DNA of 64,000 nt from Streptomyces sp. NBRC 110611 (GTDB lineage Bacteria; Actinomycetota; Actinomycetes; Streptomycetales; Streptomycetaceae), in the NCBI RefSeq assembly GCF_001590865.1, contig NZ_BBUY01000013.1, positions 77,256 to 141,255 on the forward strand, read 5' to 3'. The notes beneath the pieces were generated by a model. The model worked only from the letters and a program-made list of their open reading frames with translations, was not told the origin of the DNA and ran no database searches. The position numbers and the translations under genes were made by a program. This document shows positions 25,461-34,450 of the stretch, piece after piece (within the stretch, counting starts at the first letter, position 1; each line of letters opens with the position of its first letter).

Positions 25461-27620
25461 TCAGCCTGCCGCGGCGAGGACCAGCGGAAGAACCTGCCCG
25501 CTGCCCGCCTGGCGGAGCAGCCGGGCAGCGACCGCGAGGGACCAGCCGGAGTCGGTGTAGTCGTCCACGAGCAGGACGGGGCCCGGGGAGCCCTTCAGGG
25601 CGGCGGCCAGCTCCTCCGAGAGGGTGAAGGCCCCGGACAGCGTCCTGAGGCGTTGGGCGGAGTTGCTGCGCCGCGCCGCGTGCGCGCCGCCCGGCCCGGT
25701 GTACGTCAGGGTGCCCAGAAAGGGGAGCCGGCCGATGGCGGCGATTCCCCGGGCGAGGGAACCGACCAGCTGCGGGCGGGCCAGGGACGGCACGGCGACG
25801 ACTCCCACCGGCCGGGCAGCGGCGTCCGGGAGGTTCGGTGCCCAGCCGCCCGGAGAGCGCGCCCAGTCGGCGAGGACCGCCACCGCGGCCCGCAGGACGT
25901 CGTCGGGGACCGGCCCGTCGGGCGCGTTCTCCGCCAGCAGCGGGCGCAGACGGTTGCCCCAGCCGATGTCCGAGAGCCGCCCCAGCGCACGCCCCGTGGA
26001 GCACTGCTCGCCGGCCGGGATACGCCCCTTGAGGTCGATGCCCAGCGCGGGCATCCCCGTCGGCCACATCCGGCGCGGCTCGACCTCCACTCCCGGGCGG
26101 TCCAGTTCCTTCGCCGCTCCCGTCAGTGTCTCCGCCGAAACAGCGGAATCGGCCCAGGCTCCGGCACAGTTGTCGCACCGGCCGCACGGGGCCGCGCCCT
26201 CGTCGTCCAGTTGCCGGCGGAGGAACTCCATCCGGCACCGGTCCGTGCTCGTGTAATCGCGCATGGCCTGCTGCTCGGCAGCCCGCTGCCGCGCCACCCA
26301 GGCATAGCGCTCGGCGTCGTACTCCCAGGCGGCCCCGGTCGCCGTCCAGCCGCCCTTCACCCGCTTGACCGCGCCATCGACATCCAGGACCTTCAGCATG
26401 GTCTCCAGCCGGCTGCGCCGGAGGTCCACCGTTGCCTCCAGGGCCGGCACGGACAGCGGCCGTCCCGCATCGGCGAGGGCCGAGAGGGTCTGCCGCACCT
26501 GCGCCTCGGGCGGGAAGGCGGTATCGGCGAAGTAGCGCCAGATGGCCTCGTCCTCCTTGCCGGGCAGCAGCAGCACATCGGCGTGGGCGACCCCGCGACC
26601 GGCGCGGCCGACCTGCTGGTAGTACGCGATCGGGGAGGACGGCGAGCCGAGATGGAGCACGAATCCCAGGTCCGGCTTGTCGAAGCCCATACCGAGCGCC
26701 GACGTCGCGACCAGTGCTTTGACCCTGTTGCCCAGCAGGTCGGCCTCGGCCTGCAGCCGGTCGGCGTTCTCCGTGCGCCCTGTATAGGAGCCCACCCGGA
26801 AGCCTCGCTGCCGCAGGAAGGCGGTGGCCTCCTCGGCCGCCGCCACCGTCAGCGTGTAGATGATCCCGGAGCCCGGCAGCTCGTCCAAGTGCTCGGCGAG
26901 CCAGGCCAGGCGGTGTGCGGCGTCCGGCAGCCGGACCACACCCAGCCGCAGGCTCTCCCGCTCCAGCGGGCCGCGCAGCACGAGGGCCTCACCGGCGCCG
27001 GTGCCCAACTGCTCGGCCACGTCCGCGGTGACCCGCGCGTTGGCGGTCGCGGTGGTGGCCAGCACCGGCACGCCGGGGGCGAGCTCGGCGAGCAGCGTCC
27101 GCAGCCGCCGGTAGTCCGGCCGGAAGTCGTGTCCCCAGTCGGAGATGCAGTGCGCCTCGTCGACCACCAGCAGACCGGTCGTGGCCGCGAGCCTGGGCAG
27201 CACCTGATCACGGAAATCCACGGAATTCAGACGTTCCGGACTTACCAGGAGGACGTCGGTCTCACCGCGCTCGACCTCCCCGTAGATGGCGTCCCACTCC
27301 TCCGGATTGGCCGAATTGATGGTGCGCGCCCGGATACCGGCCCGCTCCGCCGCCTCTACCTGGTTGCGCATCAGCGCCAGCAACGGCGAGACGATCACCG
27401 TCGGGCCGGAGCCGCGCCGGCGCAGCAGAGCGGTGGCGACGAAGTACACCGCCGATTTGCCCCAGCCCGTGCGCTGCACCACCAGGGCCCGGCGGCGCTC
27501 CTCCACCAGGGCCGCCACCGCGTGCCACTGGTCCTCCCGCAGCCGTGCCGACCCTCCCGGGTCACCGACGAGCTCGGAGAGGATGGCGTCGGCTTCGGTG
27601 CGGAGCTCCAGATCGTCCAT
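25461..27620 (-). CDS. RecQ-family DNA helicase with C-terminal phosphoribosyltransferase-like domain
   Basis: 719 residues. Superfamily 2 helicase motifs: Walker A QRTGWGKSAVYF (canonical RecQ has a Gly where this has Trp), DEAH in VVDEAHCISDWGHDFRPDYR, motif III ATTATAN, and motif VI QQVGRAGRG. A zinc-binding cluster follows (CRMEFLRRQL, then CGRCDNC). There is no HRDC domain. The last 180 residues instead resemble a type I phosphoribosyltransferase, with the PRPP-binding signature VLLVDDYTDSGWS about 30 residues from the end. The start is the ATG at 27620. Unwinding of 3'-tailed DNA is expected; the transferase part may be sensory. Confidence 0.88.
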   Translation of the reverse strand: MDDLELRTEADAILSELVGDPGGSARLREDQWHAVAALVEERRRALVVQRTGWGKSAVYFVATALLRRRGSGPTVIVSPLLALMRNQVEAAERAGIRARTINSANPEEWDAIYGEVERGETDVLLVSPERLNSVDFRDQVLPRLAATTGLLVVDEAHCISDWGHDFRPDYRRLRTLLAELAPGVPVLATTATANARVTADVAEQLGTGAGEALVLRGPLERESLRLGVVRLPDAAHRLAWLAEHLDELPGSGIIYTLTVAAAEEATAFLRQRGFRVGSYTGRTENADRLQAEADLLGNRVKALVATSALGMGFDKPDLGFVLHLGSPSSPIAYYQQVGRAGRGVAHADVLLLPGKEDEAIWRYFADTAFPPEAQVRQTLSALADAGRPLSVPALEATVDLRRSRLETMLKVLDVDGAVKRVKGGWTATGAAWEYDAERYAWVARQRAAEQQAMRDYTSTDRCRMEFLRRQLDDEGAAPCGRCDNCAGAWADSAVSAETLTGAAKELDRPGVEVEPRRMWPTGMPALGIDLKGRIPAGEQCSTGRALGRLSDIGWGNRLRPLLAENAPDGPVPDDVLRAAVAVLADWARSPGGWAPNLPDAAARPVGVVAVPSLARPQLVGSLARGIAAIGRLPFLGTLTYTGPGGAHAARRSNSAQRLRTLSGAFTLSEELAAALKGSPGPVLLVDDYTDSGWSLAVAARLLRQAGSGQVLPLVLAAAG

Positions 27621-27734
27621 GCCCCCATGCAACCCGATGGCGAGGACAATCAGCCACCTCACCCAACGTGACAGGAAGCTCGCGAAGGGTCCACGCGGTC
27701 AGCAGCCCTCCGCAGGACACCGCGGGGTGCACTC

Positions 27735-28562
27735 TCAAGGCCCGCCGGGACGACGGGGGTCGGTGTCGGCGTACTGGAGGGCGAACACCGCTTCGGTGGT
27801 GCGGCACAGTTCCTCCACCGCACGGCGCAGCGAGTGCCAGGACGCCGTCCACAGGAGGACTCCGACGAGCGCCGCGGGCCACCACCAGATGCCGACGAGC
27901 GTGAACGCGGCGCTCCACACCAGGGCCTCGCAGGCCCCCGCGTACGCGTCACGGGCATCGCTCAGCGCGACGCGGGACGCGTCCGGCACCGCGAGGAGCA
28001 GCCTGGTCCACGCCTCGGAGACGTCCGCCCCCGTCGCCCGGCCGACGCGTTCCTCCGCCGCACGGAGCCGATCGCCCGACCAGGTGGGGCAGCCGGGGCT
28101 GACCGACGCCGTGCGGGCCCTGCGTGCGTCGAGCCGGGCGGCGCGCCACTCCCGTCCCGCCGCGCGGGCCCGTACGGCTTCCACCCCGGCCTCCCTGGGA
28201 GGCACCCAGCGCCGGACCCGCCACCGGGTCAGCCGCCGTCCCAGCGGCGCGAGCCACCAGGGCCAGGCCCCGGAGACCAGCGCACCGACCGCGGCCGCCG
28301 CGAAGGGCACGGCGAACGCGGCCCCCGCCACCGCCACGGCGACGAGGACGAGTGTCGCCACGCCGTCCCCGGCGGCGGCGCCGCTCCACCGCAGAGCACC
28401 GGCGATCCGGTCGCGGGCGAGCCCGAGGTCGCCCCAGTGCCGCTGGCCGAGCTGGCCGCCTCCCACGACGGCGACCGCGACGAACAGCGTGGCGGGCAGC
28501 AGCCGGCGCAGGAACCACCGGTCGGGGATGCGCTTCTGGAGTTCGAGGAGGAGCCCCACCAC
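27735..28562 (-). CDS. Unknown membrane protein of the CHAT cassette
   Basis: 275 residues from a GTG. I do not recognise the family. Hydrophobic segments at about residues 21-37, 68-85, 86-107 and 220-248 suggest four transmembrane helices around a large Arg-rich cytoplasmic loop (about 110-215, with many ARRAR-type clusters). It starts 3 nt after the stop of the small Cys-motif gene, so the two are translationally coupled. Its position in an operon divergent from a CHAT protease suggests a membrane effector or anchor controlled by proteolysis; this is inference. Confidence 0.78.
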   Translation of the reverse strand: MVGLLLELQKRIPDRWFLRRLLPATLFVAVAVVGGGQLGQRHWGDLGLARDRIAGALRWSGAAAGDGVATLVLVAVAVAGAAFAVPFAAAAVGALVSGAWPWWLAPLGRRLTRWRVRRWVPPREAGVEAVRARAAGREWRAARLDARRARTASVSPGCPTWSGDRLRAAEERVGRATGADVSEAWTRLLLAVPDASRVALSDARDAYAGACEALVWSAAFTLVGIWWWPAALVGVLLWTASWHSLRRAVEELCRTTEAVFALQYADTDPRRPGGP

Positions 28563-28565
28563 CCG

Positions 28566-28949
28566 TCAGTCCACCAGGCGCATCCGCCGGCCGGTCAGCG
28601 CGCAGGCCGGCGTGTCCGCTGCCGCGTCCTCGCGCAGGTCGACGCGGGAGCAGCGGCCCGTGGGGCAGACCCAGCCGGCCGACCGCGGTGTGGGACCGGC
28701 CGGCCAGTCGCCCACGCCCATCGTGGCGCGCAGGCCGAGCCCGCCCGGCACCCCGCCCGCCTCGGCCGCGTCGTGCAGCGCGCGCACTGCGTGGCGCCAC
28801 TCGTCGGCGGACGAGTCGCCGTCCCGTACGACGGCGAACGGCGTGTCCCACAGAGCGGGGCCGATCAGTTCGCGCAGCGCGTCGACGTTGCGGCACAGGT
28901 ACTCGACGGCGTCCTCGTACACCCTCTGCGCCTTCTCCCCATCTCCCAC
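28566..28949 (-). CDS. Small Cys-motif protein of the CHAT cassette
   Basis: 127 residues. The N-terminal 65 residues are helical (YEDAVEYLCRNVDALRELIG). The C terminus carries VCPTGRCSR, with Cys95 and Cys100, and a last block ACALTGRRMR with Cys116, resembling a small zinc knuckle. ATG start at 28949, 65 bp from the divergent CHAT gene. I do not recognise an established family; its size and position fit a small accessory protein, substrate or inhibitor of the CHAT protease. Confidence 0.8.
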   Translation of the reverse strand: MGDGEKAQRVYEDAVEYLCRNVDALRELIGPALWDTPFAVVRDGDSSADEWRHAVRALHDAAEAGGVPGGLGLRATMGVGDWPAGPTPRSAGWVCPTGRCSRVDLREDAAADTPACALTGRRMRLVD

Positions 28950-28995
28950 CGCGCCCCCTCGACTCCCCCGGAATCACTGTCCTTTGTCGTTAAAT

Positions 28996-29014
28996 CCCAC
29001 TAATGTAACGAACG
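28996..29014 (+). promoter_or_regulatory. Predicted promoter of the CHAT gene, leaderless
   Basis: TAATGT at 29001-29006 fits a -10 hexamer 8 nt before the ATG. A poor -35 (CTGTCC) lies about 18 nt upstream. There is no ribosome site, so the transcript probably starts at or within a few bases of the start codon. The divergent small gene shares this 65-bp region. Confidence 0.45.
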
Positions 29015-32000
29015 ATGACCGAGCTTCAAAAGCGCGTTGTGGCGCGCCTGTCGGCGGCTCGGGACGCCGAAGACGCCGCGCCCCTGCACGCACCCGACGC
29101 GGCCGACGACGCGCTCGCGCTGCTGCGCGAGGCCGCTCCCTCGCCCGAGGGCTCCATCGACCTCGACGCACTCGCCGCGGTCTTCTGGACCTTCTGGTTC
29201 CGCACCGGCCCCGACGCCCCGGATGCGGAGCGGAGCGTGGCCGTCGCGGCCGTCGTCTTCGGGTTTCTGCAGCCGCGCGTGCCCGAGCACGTCCAGCTGC
29301 CCGGGCCCCTGCGGGAGTCCTTCGACCCCGCCGACCCGGCCCACGACGCGCGCTTCGCGTATCTGGTGAGTTCGGCCTACGGCGACGTGCTCGATGCGCC
29401 CGAAACGGCCGGCCCCGACCGGCTCTCGGCCCTCGGCCGCGCGCTCGACTGGTCCGACACGGCCCTGCGGCTGCTGCCCCAGGACCACGACGGCATCGTG
29501 GAGTTGACGCTGCACGCCCTCCGGGTCCAGCTGGCGCGATTCCAGCTGGCGGCCGAGCCGGAGGCCCTGGCCGCCGCGGCCCGGCACGGGCGAGTGGTGT
29601 GCGAGCGGCTGCCCGGTGTCGACCCGGCCGTCCTCGGCCCGGCCGCGGCCGACGCGGGACCCCTTGCCCTCGGCACCGTCCTCGACGCGGCCCGGCTGCT
29701 CGGTGAGCCCTCGCTCGCCGAGGTCGAACGGCTGGTCGCGGCGGCCCCGGCGGGGGCGCTCGCCCCGGAGGCCGGCGAGGGGTTGCGCCTCCTGCGCGAG
29801 CTGCACGCCGAACCCGCTGCCTGGCCGGGCCAGTTGGAGCTGCGCGTCGGGGCGGCCATCGCAGAGGCGGGTGCACGGGAGCGCGACGCGGCGCGTATCG
29901 CCTGTGCCGTACGCCGGTTGCGTTCGGCCCGCGCCCACACCCCGCCCGCGCACCCGGCCCACCTCTTCGCCACCGCCACTCTGAGCGAGGCGCTGGACGC
30001 CCTGGCCCGGGAGACCGGTGACGACGAGGCGGCCCGTGAGGCGGCCGAACTGCTCACACAGGCCGCCGACGCCGGCGCCGTGAGCGATGAGGACCGGGAA
30101 CTCCTGGCAGCTCTCCGGGAGTTACAGGAGACAGCGGAGAGCGACGACCCGAAGCGCGCGCAGCGGACGGGGCCTCTCCTCGGCGGCGTTGTCGACCGGT
30201 TCCGGGCGCGCGCCGCACAGCACGGCGCTCCGCCGGACCTCGACCTGGAGGGCCTGGCCGTCACGGCCGCCTTCGCCACCGGTGATCCGGTCTCCGACGA
30301 GCGGATCGACCGGTACCGCACCGCCCTGGCCGCGGCCCCCGCCGGGCAGCCGCTGCGTTACGCCCACGTCGCGGTGCTCGCCGCCCTCACCGGACTGCGG
30401 GCCCGCGAGGTGGCGGAGACCGAACCCGCCAGGGCGGCCCGGCTCGACGCGGAGGCCCGCTCGCTGACCGGACAGGCGGCGGCCATGGCCCCGGCCGGCC
30501 TGCAGCTGGTCGGCCTGCTCCGCAAGGGCGCTTACGACGCCGCGCTGTCCGTCGCCACGATGACGGTCCTCACCGGCGAACCGGACGGCCGGGCGGACCC
30601 GGAGGCCGCCAAGGCGGTCTCCCGGCTGTCCCGCCTGGCCGATATCCGTCTCGACGACGCCGACCGCCTCGACGCCGACATCCCGGCCCTCCGGGAACTC
30701 CTCGCGGACTTCGCCGAGGACGAGACCGTCGAACGGGCCCAGGTGTCCGCGACCCTCGGCAGCGCGCTGGTCGCCCGCGCCTCGGCCCTCGGCGATACCT
30801 CCCTCCTCGAAGAGGCCGTTCCGCTTCTCCGCCACGCCCGCTCCCACCTCACCGAACTCCCGGCCGGCATCGACGGGATCCTGGCCTGGGCGCTCACGGC
30901 CGTATCGGCCGGCCGCCTCGACGCGGAGGACGCGCGCGAGGCGGCGGTACTGCTCGCCGACCTCGCGGCCGGCGATGCGCCCGACGATGCCGCCCAGAGG
31001 GTCATGGCGGCCCAGTCGGAGTTCTTCAACGCCCTGCAGAACTACGTGCTGGGACACGAGACGCCGCAGCTCGACCGGGCCCGGCGGAGCGCTGTGCGGC
31101 TGCAGGAACTCGGCGCCCGCGCCACCGACGAGGAGCGAGCGCGGCTGCCGGGGCTCGACGTACTGGGCGACGACCTGCTCAACCTGCTCGAGAGCGTGGG
31201 GCCGGGCGGCGGCCCGAAGCCCGGCCTCACCGACAGCCACATCGACCGGTGCCGCGAGACGTTCGCCGCCTGCCCACCCGGCCACCCGAGGCGGTTCTCC
31301 AGCGCGATGACGCTCATGCGGACACTCATCCTCCGCGCCCTCGACATCCGGGCGGAGGACAAGGAGCTCGCCCTGCGCCTCGTGGGCGAGGCGGGCCACC
31401 TGGTCGACGCCGTAGCGCCGGAGGCACCCGAGAACTGGGCGGACACGATGCGCCCCCTTGTGAGCATGATCGCCGCCATGGTCCTCGGCCGGCGCCTGCC
31501 CCCGGTCGTGTCGGAGCGGGCCGCCGACGGCCGGGGCCGGGAACCGGCCAACGCCGTCGAAGCCGTGCTGACACCGCTGCTGAACCGCCTTGCCGGTGTC
31601 GCCGATCCCACCACCCTGCGCGACCCCCGGATCCCGGTCTGGTTCCGGGCGCACGGCGAAATCGGGGCCGCGGCGGGCGCGTTGGGCAGGCCGCAGCCGC
31701 GTATCGACCTCGCCCTCTCGCACCTCGAAGCGGCCGTCGAGGCGATGCCCGGCATCACCGACCGGGGCAGCGATCCCCAGTCCGCCGAGCACGCCCTGAC
31801 GTCGTTCGAGGGGGACATCCGGGCCGTCGTCGAGCTGCTCCTCGTGGCGGTCCTCGTCCGCGACGGCACCAGCCGCGTGCAGGACCACGTGAAGGCCGTG
31901 GAAGCACACGTGGCGGCACTGGAGGAAGCCCTCGCGGCGGCCCCGGACGCCCCCCGGCTGCCAGATGCGCCGCCCGGGCTCTCCGCGGCCTCCAGTCGCA

Positions 32001-33391
32001 GCGTCGAGGGCCCGGACGTCGACCGGGCCACCGCGTTGCTGGAGCGCGGCCGCGGGCTCCTGCTGTCCCGGCGGCTGGAGGCCCGCGCCGACCTCAGCGA
32101 GCTGCGCTCCGCGCACCCTGCCCTCGCGGGCGCATTCGAGCGGCTCACCGACCAGCTCTCCGCCGACCCCGGTCCGGACGGGCACCAGCAGCCCGAACGG
32201 GTCCGGCTCGCCGGGCTCCGCGCCTCCCGTGCGCTGGACGAGCTGATCGAGGACATCCGCGGCCGGCCGGGGTTCGCCGGCTTCCTCCGCCCGCTCTCCG
32301 CCGAGCGGTTGCGCTCCCTGGCCGCCGACGGCCCCGTCGTCCTGCTCAACCACGCGCGGTGTCTGTGCCATGCCCTGGTCGTCACCGACCGGTCGATCAC
32401 CGCGCTGTGTCTCGAAGCCGAGTCGGACGACGTCACCGACGCCGCCCGGCAGCTGCGCGAGGCGATCTCCGCGATCAACGCGCACGGCCCGTCGCGGCCG
32501 TCCCCGGCCGGTCTCGTCGCCGCCGGAGCCACGGTCCGCCGGACCCTGTCGTGGACCTGGCACAGGATCGTGCGTCCCGTCCTCGAACTCGTGGGGGCCG
32601 GCGGGCCGGTACCTGCTTCGGGGCCCTGGCCGCGGATCTGGTGGGTGCCCACGGGGGCCTTCAACGCCCTGCCGCTGCACGCGGCCCAGTGCACACTGCC
32701 CGACTGCTCCCGCGACGACTGCGGTGCCGCGCTGGACGCCGTGGTGTCGTCGTACGTGCCGGGATTCCAGACCCTCGCGTACGCGCGCTCCCGCGCCGGA
32801 CACCGCGACACCACCGGCGGGGACGGCGCCCTCCTCGTCGCGTCGCCCGAGGACGACCTGCCCGGTGTCGCGGCGGCGACCCGCTATGCCGCCGGGCTGC
32901 TCGGGGCACACGAGCCGCTGGTCGGCGCGGCGGCGACCCGCGAGGCGGTGCTCGCCGCGCTCGGCAGCACCCCCTGGGCCCACTTCGGCTGCCACGCGGC
33001 CACCGACCCGGCGGAACCGTCCGGTGCCCTGCTCCACCTCCCCAGCGGCGAACCGCTCTCCGTCCGCGAGGTCTGCCGGGCCCGGCCGCGTTCGGCACGC
33101 CTCGCCTTCCTCGCGGCCTGCGGCACCGCGCGCACCTCCGAGCGGCTCAGCGACGAGGCCATCCACATCACCAGCGCCTTCCTGCTGGCCGGCTTCCCCG
33201 CCGCGGTCGGCACGCTCTGGGAGATCGACAGCACGCACGCGGACCACGTCACCCGGGCCTTCTACCGGCGCGCGGCGGGCGCCGGTGGCGGTCCCTCCGC
33301 GGACGCCCTGCACCACACCGTCCGCGAGTTACGGCACGACCTGCCCCACAGTCCGCACATCTGGGCGGCCTACGTCCACGCGGGAGTCTGA
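29015..33391 (+). CDS. Large helical-repeat (TPR-like) CHAT-domain protease
   Basis: 1458 residues. About residues 1-1150 are an almost continuous alpha-helical solenoid with degenerate TPR-like units, for example LGSALVARASALGDTSLLEE. The C-terminal about 330 residues are a CHAT (caspase HetF-associated) peptidase domain. The probable catalytic His is His1327 in HFGCHAA, the nucleophile is Cys1369 in FLAACGTAR, and downstream come FLLAGFPAAVGTLWEI and AFYRRA. CHAT proteases cleave after a specific residue when a sensor releases them, often killing or arresting the host. Two TTA codons (residues 370 and 1439) predict bldA-tRNA-dependent translation. The ATG lacks a ribosome site but has a leaderless-type -10. 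Confidence 0.9.
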   Translation: MTELQKRVVARLSAARDAEDAAPLHAPDAADDALALLREAAPSPEGSIDLDALAAVFWTFWFRTGPDAPDAERSVAVAAVVFGFLQPRVPEHVQLPGPLRESFDPADPAHDARFAYLVSSAYGDVLDAPETAGPDRLSALGRALDWSDTALRLLPQDHDGIVELTLHALRVQLARFQLAAEPEALAAAARHGRVVCERLPGVDPAVLGPAAADAGPLALGTVLDAARLLGEPSLAEVERLVAAAPAGALAPEAGEGLRLLRELHAEPAAWPGQLELRVGAAIAEAGARERDAARIACAVRRLRSARAHTPPAHPAHLFATATLSEALDALARETGDDEAAREAAELLTQAADAGAVSDEDRELLAALRELQETAESDDPKRAQRTGPLLGGVVDRFRARAAQHGAPPDLDLEGLAVTAAFATGDPVSDERIDRYRTALAAAPAGQPLRYAHVAVLAALTGLRAREVAETEPARAARLDAEARSLTGQAAAMAPAGLQLVGLLRKGAYDAALSVATMTVLTGEPDGRADPEAAKAVSRLSRLADIRLDDADRLDADIPALRELLADFAEDETVERAQVSATLGSALVARASALGDTSLLEEAVPLLRHARSHLTELPAGIDGILAWALTAVSAGRLDAEDAREAAVLLADLAAGDAPDDAAQRVMAAQSEFFNALQNYVLGHETPQLDRARRSAVRLQELGARATDEERARLPGLDVLGDDLLNLLESVGPGGGPKPGLTDSHIDRCRETFAACPPGHPRRFSSAMTLMRTLILRALDIRAEDKELALRLVGEAGHLVDAVAPEAPENWADTMRPLVSMIAAMVLGRRLPPVVSERAADGRGREPANAVEAVLTPLLNRLAGVADPTTLRDPRIPVWFRAHGEIGAAAGALGRPQPRIDLALSHLEAAVEAMPGITDRGSDPQSAEHALTSFEGDIRAVVELLLVAVLVRDGTSRVQDHVKAVEAHVAALEEALAAAPDAPRLPDAPPGLSAASSRSVEGPDVDRATALLERGRGLLLSRRLEARADLSELRSAHPALAGAFERLTDQLSADPGPDGHQQPERVRLAGLRASRALDELIEDIRGRPGFAGFLRPLSAERLRSLAADGPVVLLNHARCLCHALVVTDRSITALCLEAESDDVTDAARQLREAISAINAHGPSRPSPAGLVAAGATVRRTLSWTWHRIVRPVLELVGAGGPVPASGPWPRIWWVPTGAFNALPLHAAQCTLPDCSRDDCGAALDAVVSSYVPGFQTLAYARSRAGHRDTTGGDGALLVASPEDDLPGVAAATRYAAGLLGAHEPLVGAAATREAVLAALGSTPWAHFGCHAATDPAEPSGALLHLPSGEPLSVREVCRARPRSARLAFLAACGTARTSERLSDEAIHITSAFLLAGFPAAVGTLWEIDSTHADHVTRAFYRRAAGAGGGPSADALHHTVRELRHDLPHSPHIWAAYVHAGV

Positions 33392-33717
33392 CAACGGCTG
33401 GACGGAGTGCGGAGGGGGCACCTCCCGCGCCCTTGAGGCGTGGGGAGAACGGGGCGAATGTTGCCTGTCGGGGCACCGGAGCCCGTGTCCTGGGGCACCA
33501 GAGGCTGTGGGGGACGTCCCGCCCGTCCGGGATGTGCGCGCGGCACGGGGCGGTTCCGGCCGGCTGCGTGAATTGCTCGTTGCCGCGCGCCTGTACGACC
33601 GCGAGAATTGGGGATGCTTCCCCGTGCCAGCCGTCCGTGGTCAGGCGGGGCCGTGTCCCGGTGCACCGGCGCATCCGGATACGTCCCACGCGCTGCCGCG
33701 TAGACGAAGGGAGGACC
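33392..33717 (+). other. 326-bp region after the CHAT gene
   Basis: Contains a GGGGCACC direct repeat (33472 and 33494). No intrinsic terminator, promoter or small gene could be assigned. GGGAGG before 33718 is the ribosome site of the next gene. Confidence 0.35.
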
Positions 33718-34410
33718 GTGACCTTCGGCTTCGCCCCGCCCCCGCACACGTCCCCGCCCACGTCCGCCGAACCCGCCGCCCGTCTGGGCCGGATGCTGGA
33801 GCCCGCCGAATGGGCCTCGGCCGGAATCCCGTTGCTGCGCAACCCGCGTGAGGTCGTCACCGGCCTGCACGATCGTCATCGTCCGGGGCTGTCGACGGCC
33901 ATCGTGGCGGTACTCGACCCGCAGGAGCGGGTGACCGCCAGCGCGTCGTTCACCGAACCCGCCGTCGCGCCCGACGGCTGGGAGCTCCGCAACGCCCTGC
34001 TGGCGCATCTGCGCCGGATCATCCCGCACGACCTGCGGCTTCGTACCCCGGTCCGGACGGCCGTACTGCTCTACTGCCGTGCGGGCGAACCCCGTTGGAC
34101 GGAGACGGACGGGGCGTGGATGTGGGGGCTGCGCGATGCGTGCACCCTCCACGGGCTCCGCTGCGGCGCGTACATCACGCTGACCGCCGACCGCTGGCAG
34201 GTGCTCGGGGAGGGCCGCGGCGGCCGTCGCCCCCGCGCTTCCCCTGCGGACCGGCCGGGCCGAGAACCCCGCCGTACGGGGCCGGGCCCCGCGACGGCGG
34301 CCCGGCCGGCTCCGCCCCGTCAGGCCGCTGCCGTCACTCGGGGCGGAACAGCGCCCCGCAGCACCGGTGGCGGGGCTCCGGAAGCCCATCGGCACACGGC
34401 AGCGCGCTGA
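33718..34410 (+). CDS. Unknown protein, 230 residues
   Basis: Starts at a GTG with GGAGG 3 nt upstream. Residues about 20-160 form a compact alpha/beta domain (ASAGIPLLRNPREVV, STAIVAVLDPQERVTA, VRTAVLLYCRAG, CTLHGLRCGAYITLT). The mixed strands and CR/GE residues faintly recall RadC/JAB-like folds, but I see no JAMM metal motif. The last 75 residues are a Pro/Arg/Ala-rich disordered tail. Function unknown. Confidence 0.7.
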   Translation: MTFGFAPPPHTSPPTSAEPAARLGRMLEPAEWASAGIPLLRNPREVVTGLHDRHRPGLSTAIVAVLDPQERVTASASFTEPAVAPDGWELRNALLAHLRRIIPHDLRLRTPVRTAVLLYCRAGEPRWTETDGAWMWGLRDACTLHGLRCGAYITLTADRWQVLGEGRGGRRPRASPADRPGREPRRTGPGPATAARPAPPRQAAAVTRGGTAPRSTGGGAPEAHRHTAAR

Positions 34411-34450
34411 CCGGGCCCGGGATGTCATGAGGCACCCCGGACCGGAGCGG

